From the NCBI GenBank assembly GCA_029237695.1, contig CM055271.1, forward strand, positions 36,204,462-36,268,461: DNA of 64,000 nucleotides, given 5' to 3'. The notes below the pieces were generated by a model. It saw only the letters and a program-made list of their open reading frames with translations, made no database searches and had not been told where the DNA came from. The translations under genes and the position numbers were made by a program. This document shows, in pieces, positions 53,306-63,607 of this stretch (positions within the stretch are counted from its first letter, which is position 1; each line of letters opens with the position of its first letter). Source of the stretch: Conchocele bisecta. Lineage: Eukaryota > Mollusca > Bivalvia > Lucinida > Thyasiridae.

Positions 53306-53412
53306 TAGTATATAAGAGTCACAATGATACCATCACCTCTGGAAGGTACCAGCTACGCGCGGCACCTTCCACAGCATGATGGTATCATTTGTGACTCTTA
53401 TATACTACTACC
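53306..53412. repeat. Terminal hairpin of Polinton B
   Basis: AGTAGTATATAAGAGTCACA and TGTGACTCTTATATACTACT are inverted arms, with inner TGGAAGGTACC/GGCACCTTCCA pairing. Polinton termini commonly begin with AG and end in CT, which fits but does not prove that this is the true end. Confidence 0.6.
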
Positions 53413-53439
53413 GCGAGACCATATATTTATGACATGAGA

Positions 53440-53735
53440 AGATACACCCTATTAGAGATAAGAATCCCTATGTTATACTCAGTATATATATACAACAATC
53501 TTTCATACTTTTATTACGAATAAAATAACAACTGACACCCTATTAAAGATAAGAAATCTATAAGTTATACTCAGTATTTTACACCAATCTGTCACAAATA
53601 TAAACTGACACCCTATTAAAGACAAGTTATCCATAAGTTATACTAAGTATATTACAACAATCTGTCATATATTTATTACGAATAAAATATAAACTTACAC
53701 CCTATTGAAGATAAAAATCTATTAGTTATACTCAG
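53440..53735. repeat. Subterminal repeats upstream of PolB, copy B
   Basis: Four imperfect units beginning ACACCCTATTAAAGATAAG at 53444, 53535, 53608 and 53697, each followed by GTTATACTCAGTATA-like and ATTTATTACGAATAAAAT words. The ATG of PolB follows directly, so these may carry the promoter. Confidence 0.82.
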
Positions 53736-53739
53736 TATA

Positions 53740-56700
53740 ATGCCTACCATAAAGCAAATGAGAGAGCAAGCTAAGAGTTGGGGAATTTCCCTAAGAGGTT
53801 TGAGACTCAAGAAAGATATAGCAGATAGGATAAGTGACGCGCGAGCCGTCGTCTACGAGGAGAGGCTGCGGCGTGCGGTTTCGACCGGACGACTGCCCGC
53901 CGACCCCGAAAAACGCTCCGAGAAATTGGAGAACGAGACGACGGCCAGTTTGCGCGCCACCGCTTACGCGCAGCGTGTAAAAGAAGATCCCAGCGCACGT
54001 AGAAAACCACTATACAAGGCGTACTACAATAAGATTTATCAAGGGTTGGTGGGGAGACCTCCCAAGAAGAGGAGAGATATCGCCAGAGCTTTGGTGGAGG
54101 AGGGTCCCATGATTCTCGCCGAAGAAGCCGAAGTTAGGGAAACTGTTGATAGGGGTAGGAGGAAGATAGTATGGACTTTCGAGAGGGGGGTAGACGGGGA
54201 GATCGCTAATCGCATAATGAATAAAATTCGCCCAGAGATGACCACGGCATGTTATCTGAGGTATTCGTGCTCGTATCGTATTAGGAACATAGAGACCGAC
54301 GCTACTATGATCTATCACAAACAATCAAAGGGCAGTCCGTGGATAAACGAGATCGCCAAAGCCGAGAGTTGGATAACCGATAGAGGGAAAGGTCGAATGG
54401 ACATCGACAAAGTCGATAGACCAAACACAAAATGGACCTTCGTTCGTTGGATATCGGTCGAGGTGAAGATGATCATCGACGCACAACAACTTCTCATGGG
54501 AGCGGGGAAAAACTCCCAGACTGGTTAAGACAGAAAAAGGGAATGTATTCCGTCGACACGTACGACGACTACTTGTGTCTGTTTAGGTGCAGAGCCATCC
54601 AACGTGGAGGGAGACCAGACCGCTGTTGTGAGAAGGCACGAGCTCTGGCTCGCGAATATTTCGGCATGATAACGGACCGGGTAGCCAGGGAATTCCCCTG
54701 AACGATATTAAGAAGGTCGAAGAGTATTTCAAGCTGGGTATTCGCGTTTACGAGCCCACCGCCGATGGAGTGTGGTACCTCATGAAGGTTCCGGCAAATT
54801 ACGACGTGGTTGGGGGGGGAAGACAATGACGATAGGAATGTTTGGAGGTCACTCGTTCCTCATAACGAATCTCCGCAAGATGCACGAACGAGTACGGGTG
54901 CACCGGATGTCAACAACGGTTCACAAAGTCGTGTAACATGCACAGGCACGCGACCACCTGCATGGGTGGGAAGACCGTGGTGACATGTCCAGGTAAGAGG
55001 GTAGAGAGACCACAGTCGGCCTACGAGAAGGCGTTCTATCCTAAGGGTCAGCGAGTGTGAGGTCGATTCAATGTTGAGCAGAGAAGAGGAAGAGGGTGGG
55101 AAAGCACATACATCACGCCAACTGCGGTCACGGTGGTGAGAGGTGGGTGGCCGGTGATCCGGTCGACGGTTACTGTCACGAGACCGAGACCGTGTTTCAG
55201 TTTCACGGATGCTACTGGCACGGGTGTCCGAGGCATTGCATGAGAGGTAACGCGAGATCGCTGTACAAGAGGACGAAAATTCAAGACGCCAATATAAGGA
55301 AGGCGGGTTACAACTGGTGGTGATGTGGGAGTGCGAGTGGTTGAATGATAATTTTGATAAAATTAATACCTACTATCCACAATCGCCACGCGAGGAGGAG
55401 ACGACTCTGTACCCCCACCAGATAGTCTACGACTTCGAGGCGTATCTCGACAAGTCAAAACCACGCGACCCACCAAAGACCTGACCTTCGAGGTCGAGCA
55501 CGTTCCTATATCGGTGTCGTTGGGGGATACGATGCATGAAGGGATCACACACCTATGCGAACGAGATCCCGACACGCTAGTCGAGAAGTTCGTGACCGAG
55601 CTGCAGATGAGAGGCAAGGCAATCAGGAGGGGGTTAGGAAGAAAGTATCTACCGGCCGACATAGATATGTTATCGAAGTCTCAGCAAGCAAAGATTATTT
55701 CTTGGATTGACCAAGTCCCGGTGGTGGGGTTCAACTGTAGCAGGTACGACCTGAACCTCATCAAGCAGTACTTTGTAGAGAAGTTGGCGGCCACCGTAAA
55801 TAAGGTGATGGTCGGAAAGAGAGCCAGCACGACGATGTTTCTGTTTACCCCGGAGTTTAGATTTCTCGACATCATCCAGTATCTGGGACCCGGTACCACG
55901 TACGACCGGTGGGTTAAGGCGTACGACTGTAAAACAGTAAAGTCTCACTTTCCATACGAGTGGTTCGATAGCGCGGACAAGCTCGACCATCCGGGGCTGC
56001 CAGACTATCCCGAGTGGTACTCGAAGTTGAAGGGTGAGTTCCTACTGTCGTTGACCGAGTGGAAAGAGTGTAAGAAGGTATTCCGAGAAAAGGGGATGAA
56101 GACGTTCAAGGAATGGTTGCGACACTACAACGACTTGGATGTAGGACCGTTCCTGGAGGCTCTGACTAAAATGACGGAGTTCTACAGGGGAAGAGGCGTG
56201 GACATACTCAAGGATGCTGTGTCTCTGCCCGGTGTTTCCCTTCAGTACCTACTCCGCGGGTCGATCGATGGGAAGGCGGACACGCCCGAGCTGTGGTCAC
56301 CGAAGTCTGAAACTTACAAGATGATGAAGCAGGGATTGGTCGGTGGTCCGTCCATAGTATTCTCCAGATACGCCTAGGTTGGAAGGTCAACGATCAGGGG
56401 TCAGGTGGGGAGTCGGGAGGAGAAGATGTGCAAGGCGGTGCTGGGGTACGATGCCAATGCTCTATACCTATCTACTCTGTCGAAGGACATGCCGTGTGGT
56501 GAGGAGCAGATATGGACGTGTGACGATCCGGAAAGACAGTCGTATATAGACCGTTTCGTGAGAAAGGTCAGGAGTGAAAAAAAAAGTGGTTCGGATTTGC
56601 GGAGTTGGATATAGAGGTCCCTGAAACGTTGAGAGACAAGTTCTCGGAAATGTCACCGCTGTTCGTTAATCGAGAAGTCGATGAGAACGAGGTTCCGCAG

Positions 56701-57723
56701 CACATGAAGGACTACCTGGCCGGGACCGGTAGGAAAAGAGTCGAAAGACAGAGAAAGCTCGTGGGGGCAATGTCCGCCAAGAAGATGATCATATACTCCC
56801 CGCTGCTAAAGTGGTATCTGGAGCACGGTCTGATCGTCAAGGCGGTGCATAGGGTGATAGACTACACACCCGGCAAACCGTTTCAATGGTTTGTTAAAAA
56901 GGTCACCGCTGCTAGACGGACGGGGGACGTCGACAAGAGCAAGGCGGTGTTGGCGGAGATATTCAAACTGGTTGGCAACGCATGTTGTGGCAAGCTGATA
57001 GAGGCACAAGAGAGACACCTGAACACCACATATACGAAGGATGAGAAGACTGTCGATCGGGCACTGAGGTCGGCGTGGTTCGAAGACCTGGAGGAGATTG
57101 GGGAGGCTTATGAGATATCGAGCAGGAAGACTCGAGTGGTGATCAACAGACCGTTTCAGTGTGGCATAGCGGTCTACCAGTTGGCCAAGCTCCGGATGCT
57201 GGAGTTCTACTACGATTTCTTGGACAAGTACGTGGATCTCGGAGATTTCGAACTGATACAGATGGACACTGACAGCATGTACTTCGCGCTGTCGGAGAAG
57301 ACGCTGGCGGCGGTGGTGAGAAATAATATGAAGAGAATGTTTAATAAGGAGAAGACCGAGTGGTTGGCGTGGGACGTGTGGAGCAACAGAACTCCGGGAC
57401 TGTTCAAGCTGGAATTCGAACGGGATAGAGCCATCGCTCTGTGTAGCAAGTGTTACTACGTGAGCGGTGATGGAATATCTAAGCACTCGGCCAAGGGGAT
57501 GTCGAAGAGATCTAACGATCTGACTTGGGGGAGGTATAAGAGTGCTCTCGAAGGGGGTAGGGATATGGCGGAGAACAGTGGATTCCGAATGATTAACGGG
57601 GGTGATGAAGACGTATTGTCAATAAAAATTAGGACTCTCGGCGTACTACGACAAGAGGAGAGTGATGGAAGACGGGATACACACCGAGTCTATAGGATAG
57701 GTAAAAAAAAAAAAGAACTCTGA
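53740..57723 (+). pseudogene. Polinton B protein-primed DNA polymerase B
   Basis: Replicates the element by protein priming. An N-terminal SAP-like helix pair (IKQMREQAKSWGISLRGLR) is followed by a basic region, an OTU-like DDYLCLFRCRA motif, a CTGCQQRFTKSCNMHRHATTC zinc finger and HHANCGHGGERW. The exonuclease motifs are DFEAYLDKS (55430s) and GFNCSRYDLN. The polymerase motifs are A (YDANALYL), B (LVGNACCGKLIE) and C (QMDTDSMYF). Lesions: frameshifts near 54510, 54697, 54815, 54885, 55070, 55320, 55457, 56580 and 57635, and an in-frame TAG at 56375. Several fall in A, C or G runs. The longest intact piece is at 56605-57723. Confidence 0.9.
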
Positions 57724-57732
57724 GAGAGAATA

Positions 57733-58770
57733 CTAAAGACTCTGATGATCCGGGGGTAGCTGGGTGTCAGAAGGCACCGCAAGAAGTTCTTCGCGAACAA
57801 ACCCTCGAGATGGGCCCACATCATCCAAATAGTAGAGCACGGGCTCATCGGGCTTGGTAATAGATCGATCTAGATGATATACATTGAGAGACCACACGGG
57901 ATCAGTCGCGAGGCGGCTGCCACCTTCGAGCTCTTCCGGTTGATAGAGGTACCGGACGTCAATATCCGATGGAAGCCGTTGCTCCTCTAAACCAACGGGT
58001 CGCCCGCGCGAGACGGCAGAGGGCTCGCTCGTCACCCTTTTAAACTTGATAGCATCTACAGGCTTCTTACCTATCAATCTGGTCACCTCTCCGTTCATCA
58101 ATGCGGAGACCACGGCGGGCAGTCTGGCCACCCACTCGGTCGATCGCGAATGAGGGTCTACAAGTTCTTTGGCGTATTGGTGTCCGAACAGTCTCTCAGC
58201 CAGGGTTCGATTGAAGCGCTCCACTATCCCCTGGTCCCGGTGGATGTTGACGCGGCCGCGTCTGACAGAAACGTCGTGCTTAGACAATAGATGAGAGACC
58301 GCGCCCATGAACTCGCGGCCGGGATCGACCTGAAGAAGATTCGGCCATTTGAGAGGACTCCTCTTATATATTCGGGAGAGAGCCTCGGCCACCTCCTTAG
58401 ACTCTTTAGTGGCCAACGGCTCAGCCCCCTTATAACGACTCGCTACGTCAACGACTGTCAGCGCGTACTTGTACGTCTTACGACCGACGCGATCGTGAGG
58501 GAGAAACAGGAGATCCGCTTGGTGAACTTGGTTCGGTACCGGCACGTCGATTTTCGGGCGCGGAATATTGTGAGGCGCGGGTAAATAGATCTGCCAGATG
58601 GCCTGCTTCTTGAGCCATTCCTTGACAGCGTTTTCTGAAACCTTGGTCGCCGCCGCGAGGTTCTTGATGGCCGCGAGTCCCTTCCAGTAGCCGCAGGGGC
58701 TGTAGTACGCGTTCGCTAGCTTGCGTGTTAGGCGAACCGATAGTTTTGTATTAAGTTTGCGCGTGTTCAT
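57733..58770 (-). CDS. Polinton B integrase, intact
   Basis: 345 codons, MNTRKLNTKLSVRL onward, full length compared with copy A. The N-terminal helix-turn-helix-like region (residues 25-60, KNLAAATKVSENAVKEWLKK) precedes the rve catalytic core: D86 in HQADLLFL, D149 in VDPGREF and E184 in DQGIVERFN, a D,D34E spacing. The C-terminal part (LYQPEELEGGSR, VYHLDR) resembles the chromo/SH3-like tail of Polinton integrases. It would insert the element into host DNA in the nucleus. Convergent with PolB; its start overlaps the upstream small ORF by 20 bp. Confidence 0.93.
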   Translation of the reverse strand: MNTRKLNTKLSVRLTRKLANAYYSPCGYWKGLAAIKNLAAATKVSENAVKEWLKKQAIWQIYLPAPHNIPRPKIDVPVPNQVHQADLLFLPHDRVGRKTYKYALTVVDVASRYKGAEPLATKESKEVAEALSRIYKRSPLKWPNLLQVDPGREFMGAVSHLLSKHDVSVRRGRVNIHRDQGIVERFNRTLAERLFGHQYAKELVDPHSRSTEWVARLPAVVSALMNGEVTRLIGKKPVDAIKFKRVTSEPSAVSRGRPVGLEEQRLPSDIDVRYLYQPEELEGGSRLATDPVWSLNVYHLDRSITKPDEPVLYYLDDVGPSRGFVREELLAVPSDTQLPPDHQSL

Positions 58771-59081
58771 CGTATGCGATGTATTCTAATATATCGGACA
58801 ATCTCCAACATGCCCTCGCCAGATCGTCCGGTAACTGCGTCGATAATAATAAACCTTTGTTGGAAGTACAATCGCGATTGGGGGTTAAGTTCTGAAGGAA
58901 CTTGGGAAAATCTAACATCCGCTTTGCGAAAAGGGTGGCCGTTTTTTCTTTTTCGTCCTCCCGCCACGTCTCGAGAGAATCTCGGGCCAGACGAATCATA
59001 CCCTTTGCACCAGCTATGCGGTGTTTAAAGGGCAGTGTAGCCTACATCAATCATAGCAAAATAAAGTTCGTCAACTAACAT
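58751..59081 (-). pseudogene. Conserved small ORF upstream of integrase, copy B
   Basis: Starts MLVDELYFAMIDVGYTAL. A one-base slip near 59030 moves to the frame of IRLARDSLETWREDE, continuing to LPDDLARACWRLSDILEYIA and stopping inside the integrase gene. Conserved in copy A at the same place. About 110 residues, soluble, function unknown. Confidence 0.7.
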
Positions 59082-59120
59082 CGTTCTATATATATATTTA
59101 TATATTATAAAATAATTAAT

Positions 59121-59552
59121 TTAAAATCTCGATCGAATATAGTAGCCGACGAGACCCACCACACCCATTCCCACGACGACGACGCGATCTCGCGGTCTTT
59201 TTGGGGCTCTGACGGTACATAGAAAATCTGAAAGTTGGGGCTCGCGATCCAGCGGCGCGAGATTTTTCTGCGGATATGCCAGCGCGTACTCGCGGTTGGC
59301 TTCTTCAACGTTCTGAAAAGTTTGCGCGGCGTGATTTTCGCGGCGAAGCTTTTCGTTGACCCAGTCCAGATGGGCGGTTCGTTTTTTCGACCACGCTTCC
59401 TTTGCGCTATTGAGTTGTTCTACAGCTAAATCGTGACGCTTACGCTCCTCATCCACGTTCGAGCTTCTCATTTTAGAGAATATAAAGTTGCTACCGCTGA
59501 ACGCCAATGCGTTTACGAGCGCACCACCTACTATTACTGCAATTGAAGCCAT
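59121..59552 (-). CDS. Polinton B membrane-anchored coiled-coil protein
   Basis: 143 codons. An N-terminal hydrophobic stretch (IAVIVGGALVNALAFSGSNF) leads to a charged helical centre (EERKRHDLAVEQLNSAKEAW), then a basic APKRPRDR followed by a C-terminal TM segment VVVVGMGVVGLVGYYI. Its ATG directly follows the TAA of the upstream gene. Likely a virion or assembly protein; no family name is assigned. Confidence 0.8.
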   Translation of the reverse strand: MASIAVIVGGALVNALAFSGSNFIFSKMRSSNVDEERKRHDLAVEQLNSAKEAWSKKRTAHLDWVNEKLRRENHAAQTFQNVEEANREYALAYPQKNLAPLDREPQLSDFLCTVRAPKRPRDRVVVVGMGVVGLVGYYIRSRF

Positions 59553-59786
59553 TTATTTCCATATATTAACTGGTAGAGTTCCAGCTTTAACTAGATAATC
59601 TCGGGCCCAAACTGCGGCCGCTACATCTAAGGTCGCGAGCCCTACGTCTCTCACAGTAAAGTCCAATTTGGGAGCGGATCCTCCTAGGGCCATCTTTGAT
59701 AGTCGAGCATACCCGATACTGAAACCCGATATTACCACGGCGTGATAAAGCGCATTCACTAACATTTTACCATCTTGTTCAGCCAT
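59553..59786 (-). CDS. Small two-TM Polinton protein, copy B
   Basis: 77 codons, MAEQDGKMLVNALYHAVVIS to LPVNIWK. Two hydrophobic helices. Collinear with copy A (35940-36167), with no indel until the final residues. Conservation of the frame in two decaying copies supports a real gene. Confidence 0.82.
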   Translation of the reverse strand: MAEQDGKMLVNALYHAVVISGFSIGYARLSKMALGGSAPKLDFTVRDVGLATLDVAAAVWARDYLVKAGTLPVNIWK

Positions 59787-59791
59787 TATAA

Positions 59792-60315
59792 TTATTGCAT
59801 ATAAAAGGGGTCGCGATCAATGTTTAAATGGGGCGCATCCAATCGCGATTGGTGTTTCGTAACTTTCTTCTGAACACTGGCTGGTTGTTTTTTCGATAAT
59901 ATGGGGTATTTCCACACGCACAGGGCACCAACAACTGCCAGACCACCACCAACAACCCAACTCCAATTCACAAATTTGTGTTCAATCGGATTCGCCCAAC
60001 TCCAACGGCAGTTGGTATTGGGTGTTGAGTGTGCTTCCAATTCGTGAATTGGGGGTGTTGTTGTACTTAAGTCTGTCTTCAGATGTTTTGCTGTCTCCGT
60101 CCCCGATTGCAACGACTGTTTAGCCTCTCGAAGCTCGGCGAGTATTTTATCTTGTTTAACTTTTCGGGTGGCAGCCGCCGCCCGCCCAGCTGCCTGTCTT
60201 TTGGGATTTGTATATGCGGTATGTCATCCAGTGGCGGAGTAACATTCGGGTTCGATTGTGTTGGAGCAATCGGGTTCAACTCCGTCACTCTCGCGGGTGT
60301 GTCTTGTGTCATCAT
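59792..60315 (-). pseudogene. Polinton B Pro-rich/coiled-coil/TM protein, frameshifted
   Basis: N-terminal part MMTQDTPARVTELNPIAPTQ (60315) ends in a different frame from a coiled coil (KVKQDKILAELREAKQSLQS) near 60110-60190. This is followed by a Thr/Pro/Asn-rich region, one TM segment (WVVGGGLAVVGALCVW) and the tail DRDPFYMQ. The slip lies near the AAAA at 60200-60205. Function unknown. Confidence 0.65.
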
Positions 60316-60324
60316 TTATGATAT

Positions 60325-60490
60325 TAATATTAGGGCTTATAGTTCGTGGGCATATATGTCCAAATTGACAGTGTTTACCCGTGGTCAACGCGGTTGTCAG
60401 CGGAGCTAAGTACATTCCAAACTTGTGATAAATTGAGCAGCAGGCTGTTCTAAGAGTGTGACCTATAAAAGGGTCAGTCTCTAGATCGTC
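60325..60490. other. Intergenic segment, no confident gene
   Basis: A short frame exists on the minus strand but it is not matched in copy A; no function assigned. Confidence 0.4.
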
Positions 60491-60492
60491 AA

Positions 60493-61026
60493 TCAATCCG
60501 CGGTGTTTGGTATAGGGAGAAGTATACTAACGGCGGTTGCGTACAAATGAATAGCCGCCGATCCGAGAGTTTTTGTTATCTCCGCACCTAACCTAGATTC
60601 GTATCGCGCATACATTTTATCGATCTCCGCATCTGACATCTTATCCACCTGAAAAAACTGAGAGACGCCTACCGAGATAATGCTCCGATTGTCCCCCAGC
60701 AACCAGCGCAGCTAGCCGCTCTCGTCGCGCCGCATTTTCATTTTCATTCGGAGTCGTTGCACTCAACCCAATACCAACCGCCGTTGGAGTTGGAGTTGAT
60801 TCGATTGCTCTGTCGGATCATTATCTTTCAGGATGTTGGCAGTCGGAGTTGAGGTTTCTTCCATTAGCTGATCGAGAAGTTCGTCGCAGTTCATTTTTCT
60901 TAAAATTAATTTAACTATTCTAACAAGTCTCATCACTTTAACATATTGCCAAGCGCACCACCCGATACTTATGATCACCATTATGCTCGCAACAAAGCTC
61001 GCAGCGGAGCACCAAATTGTTAACAT
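60493..61026 (-). pseudogene. Polinton B single-TM protein, broken
   Basis: Starts MLTIWCSAASFVASIMVIIS (TM helix), then MNCDELLDQLMEE. Slips near 60770 and 60660 separate it from EHYLGRRLS and KMSDAEIDKMYARYESRLGA. It ends AAIHLYATAVSILLPIPNTA, a hydrophobic helix. Corresponds to 35261-35790 in copy A. Confidence 0.68.
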
Positions 61027-61150
61027 TGTTAACCATTGTTCAGCATTTGTTCAACATTTGTTAAGCATTTGTTCATCATTGTTCAGCAATTGCTAAGCAT
61101 TGTTAAGCATTGTTAAGCATTTACTCGGCAATTACTAACGAGCGTTAAGT
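61027..61150. repeat. Short tandem repeat between ATPase and membrane gene, copy B
   Basis: About eight units of ~12-15 bp, such as ATTGTTAAGCATTTGTTC. Located exactly where copy A carries its TTGTGATAARCACT repeats. Confidence 0.8.
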
Positions 61151-61171
61151 AATTGCTAATTAATTATAAAA

Positions 61172-61785
61172 TTAATTGATAATTTCGTAAGCAGTTGGTT
61201 GATCAGTCTTTAGCAAAAGCTTGGCGTGCTTAGTTTCCGAAAGCATCTGTCGAACCTCCAGGCGCTCCTCGCGCGTTGGGATAACGTCGTTCTCTCGAAG
61301 ACAGTCATCGAATGAGTCTCGGTCCTTGCAATGAAAGAGGGCGACCCATTTCGTTTGCTCGCGCAGATCCTTGAGGACGGCGTTGTACTTTTGAGTGGAT
61401 ATCCATACGCTTTGCCTAGCATGGCGGCCAGAAAATGCGAGCTCGGAGAGCATGTCCTTCTTTTTGGTCATCGCCGCCTTGGCCGAGCAATCATCAATCA
61501 CGTATAGGGTGGGCTCACCCTGGAATATTTGGTATAAACCACGCAGCCAATCGTGAAGCCTATCACCGGGGTCAATAACGTATACCTCAGGGTCGGTCCA
61601 TATCCACGGGGGCCGCTGATAAGTATCGTTGTGCCGCACAGTGGACACAGGATCACAATGTGACGAAAGGCATCGCGGTAGGAGCCCTCGAGAGCAAGTC
61701 GAGGATGAAAACCGTTTTTCCACATCCTGTCTGCCCCACATATTATGGCAGAGTGGGCATCTCCAATCGTGAATTGGTATTGATT
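61172..61785 (-). pseudogene. Polinton B packaging ATPase (FtsK/A32-like)
   Basis: Walker A QTGCGKTVFILDLL near 61720-61740 lies in a different frame from the downstream body, with slips on both sides of it. Walker B is TLYVIDDCSA. SELAFSGRHARQSVWISTQK, KWVALFHCKDRD and a C-terminal LLLKTDQPTAYE follow. The family packages viral genomes into capsids. No ATG is found before Walker A in frame, where ATT appears instead. Confidence 0.82.
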
Positions 61786-61833
61786 GCTAATTTTCTTAAA
61801 ATTAATTAATAAATGCGATAGATGATGATTAAA

Positions 61834-63119
61834 TCAGTAGAGTGCTGAGACGTATCGACCATCTTCGAGTTGAGTTGTGCGTCTGTAATTATATATAGTA
61901 CACGTTCAATGGCCCGGCTCCGTGCGCCTCTTTGGTTATCTGGATCGTCACACCCTCGCTAGCGTTCTCAACTTGGCGTCCGTTGCCGTGTATTTGGTCG
62001 TCGTCGCTGGCTCGCATGTCTAGCCATAACGCGTATTTGGTATTCAGGAACTCCGCGAGGGAGACGGCCGAGAGTTTGCAGGTCTTTGGCAACCGCTGCA
62101 ACCTCCGGAGAGCGCTTAGAGCCGGCAGCAAACTGCTTTCTTACTTCGTCCCACTGCTGGTGCGCGCGAAGACCGCGCTGTAGAGTTGATTGGGACTCCC
62201 TCGATCGTCACCTCTACCTTCGTGATTTTGGGGTTATAGAATTTGTCGGTTTTTCTAGCACCGAACGCGAACCGAGCATCCTCGAACAACATCAGTATAC
62301 CTTTCATCGAGCGGGCGGGTACGTTGACATTAATATTCCACAATGTGTCGCCTTTGTCTTTCGTCATCTTGCGATTGGCGAAGAACTCGTCGTAAATGTA
62401 TGGCAACGCGCCCGGCGTACTGGGAATTCTGATCAATCGCGCGAGTTCAGGGCATCGTGACCATGTCGTACTCCAGCGAAACATTATCGATCGTATACGT
62501 CGATAACATGTCGCTGGCTATGAGAACTCGGCCGTAGTCGTTGAACGTTAGTTCGTATTCGAGGCGGTCAGCCAAAGCGCTCTGATAGTAGGGCATGTGA
62601 CTCTCCAGCAACTCAAAGTCGAGCGGGATGTAGAAGCGGTTGCCGTAGGCGCCCGCGACCGCATTGTCGCTCGCGTTGTTATCTGCCTTGTTAGCAGCCC
62701 CGATTCTAAGTTTGGTTACGTTCTTATTTTTGCTGGTGTCAATACCCTGATAGACAGCGTTTTCGCGCTCTTGCGCCGTCATCCATAGGTCCTGATAACA
62801 ATGGTAGACGTCGCTGTCATCCATCGACATCACCTCATTACCAGAAATCTTTATCATGGTCTTCTTGACTATGGCGCGACCCAGGTTCTGAACGATGGTT
62901 CGGTCCTCGTCCGTCGACGTCAGCGAAATAGTGAAAGCGAGGCGAACAGTCCCCGGCACAATGACGTCGTTAGCTCCGAGGTTGGGGAAGCGGACCAAGA
63001 GCTGCTGGTTCTGGTCGATCGTCGATGGGTTGTTCGTAATAACGACACTCTGTCTCACGCCTTTTGCCCCGAGGGGCTCACGCAGTCTGCGGTATGGATT
63101 GAGTTTGAAGACATAATTT
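61834..63119 (-). pseudogene. Polinton B major capsid protein (double jelly roll)
   Basis: Long piece at 62447-63058 (RQSVVITNNPSTIDQNQQLL, SGNEVMSMDDSDVYHCYQDL, NRFYIPLDFELLESHMPYYQ), then NPKITKVEVTIEGVP and SLAEFLNTKYALWLDM in other frames. A start-like ATG at 63119 is in a different frame from the body. Slips near 63062, 62460, 62165-62180 and 62065, and a small insertion near 61880, break the gene. Length and block order fit Polinton hexon-like capsids. Confidence 0.82.
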
Positions 63120-63186
63120 AGTGAATCTATATTAAACCTGTATGGTTTTGTCTTTAATACATAATTAATATTAAGAAATTATAAAT
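63120..63186. promoter_or_regulatory. Divergent intergenic promoter region, copy B
   Basis: 67 bp of AT-rich sequence (TAATACATAATTAATATTAA) separate the capsid and acidic-protein starts, so it should hold both promoters. No individual element is identified. Confidence 0.4.
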
Positions 63187-63600
63187 ATGGCTGATTACGA
63201 TAATGACATGTATGAAATCGGCAGAGACGATTACCTCAATGCGGATGATGATGACATAGATGATTATAATGACGAAACGCCTTTGATACAGCCTCCAGTT
63301 CCAATCCAATCGCAATCGGGGGAATTAGGTGGCGCTACTACTAGTCAAAGTCGGGAATTACTCGAGGGAGCTGTAAACGACTACTACAACAGTTTGGCAG
63401 AAAAAGGTCTGGTCCCATCTGTCGGTCGCAACTACTCCAAGTTCAAATTTGATCTGAACGGTAGATTGCGACTAAAAGCAGCATCAACTATCCCAATCAT
63501 CAACACGAGGACCGGTAAACCCCTAGCACTGAGCACCATTGCTGGGCGGTGGCCAACTCGTAAGGAGCGAACTAGGATTCGTAGATTGGAAGAGGGGTAA
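63187..63600 (+). CDS. Acidic/basic Polinton protein of unknown function
   Basis: 137 codons. The N-terminus is highly acidic (DDYLNADDDDIDDYNDE), then Pro/Gln/Ser-rich, then an ELLEGAVNDYYNSLAEKG helix, and a basic C-terminus (GRWPTRKERTRIRRLEEG). The ATG at 63187 is the first in frame. In copy A only the final ~18 residues survive (near 33570-33620). A core or scaffold role is possible but not shown. Confidence 0.75.
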   Translation: MADYDNDMYEIGRDDYLNADDDDIDDYNDETPLIQPPVPIQSQSGELGGATTSQSRELLEGAVNDYYNSLAEKGLVPSVGRNYSKFKFDLNGRLRLKAASTIPIINTRTGKPLALSTIAGRWPTRKERTRIRRLEEG

Positions 63601-63607
63601 AACAATT

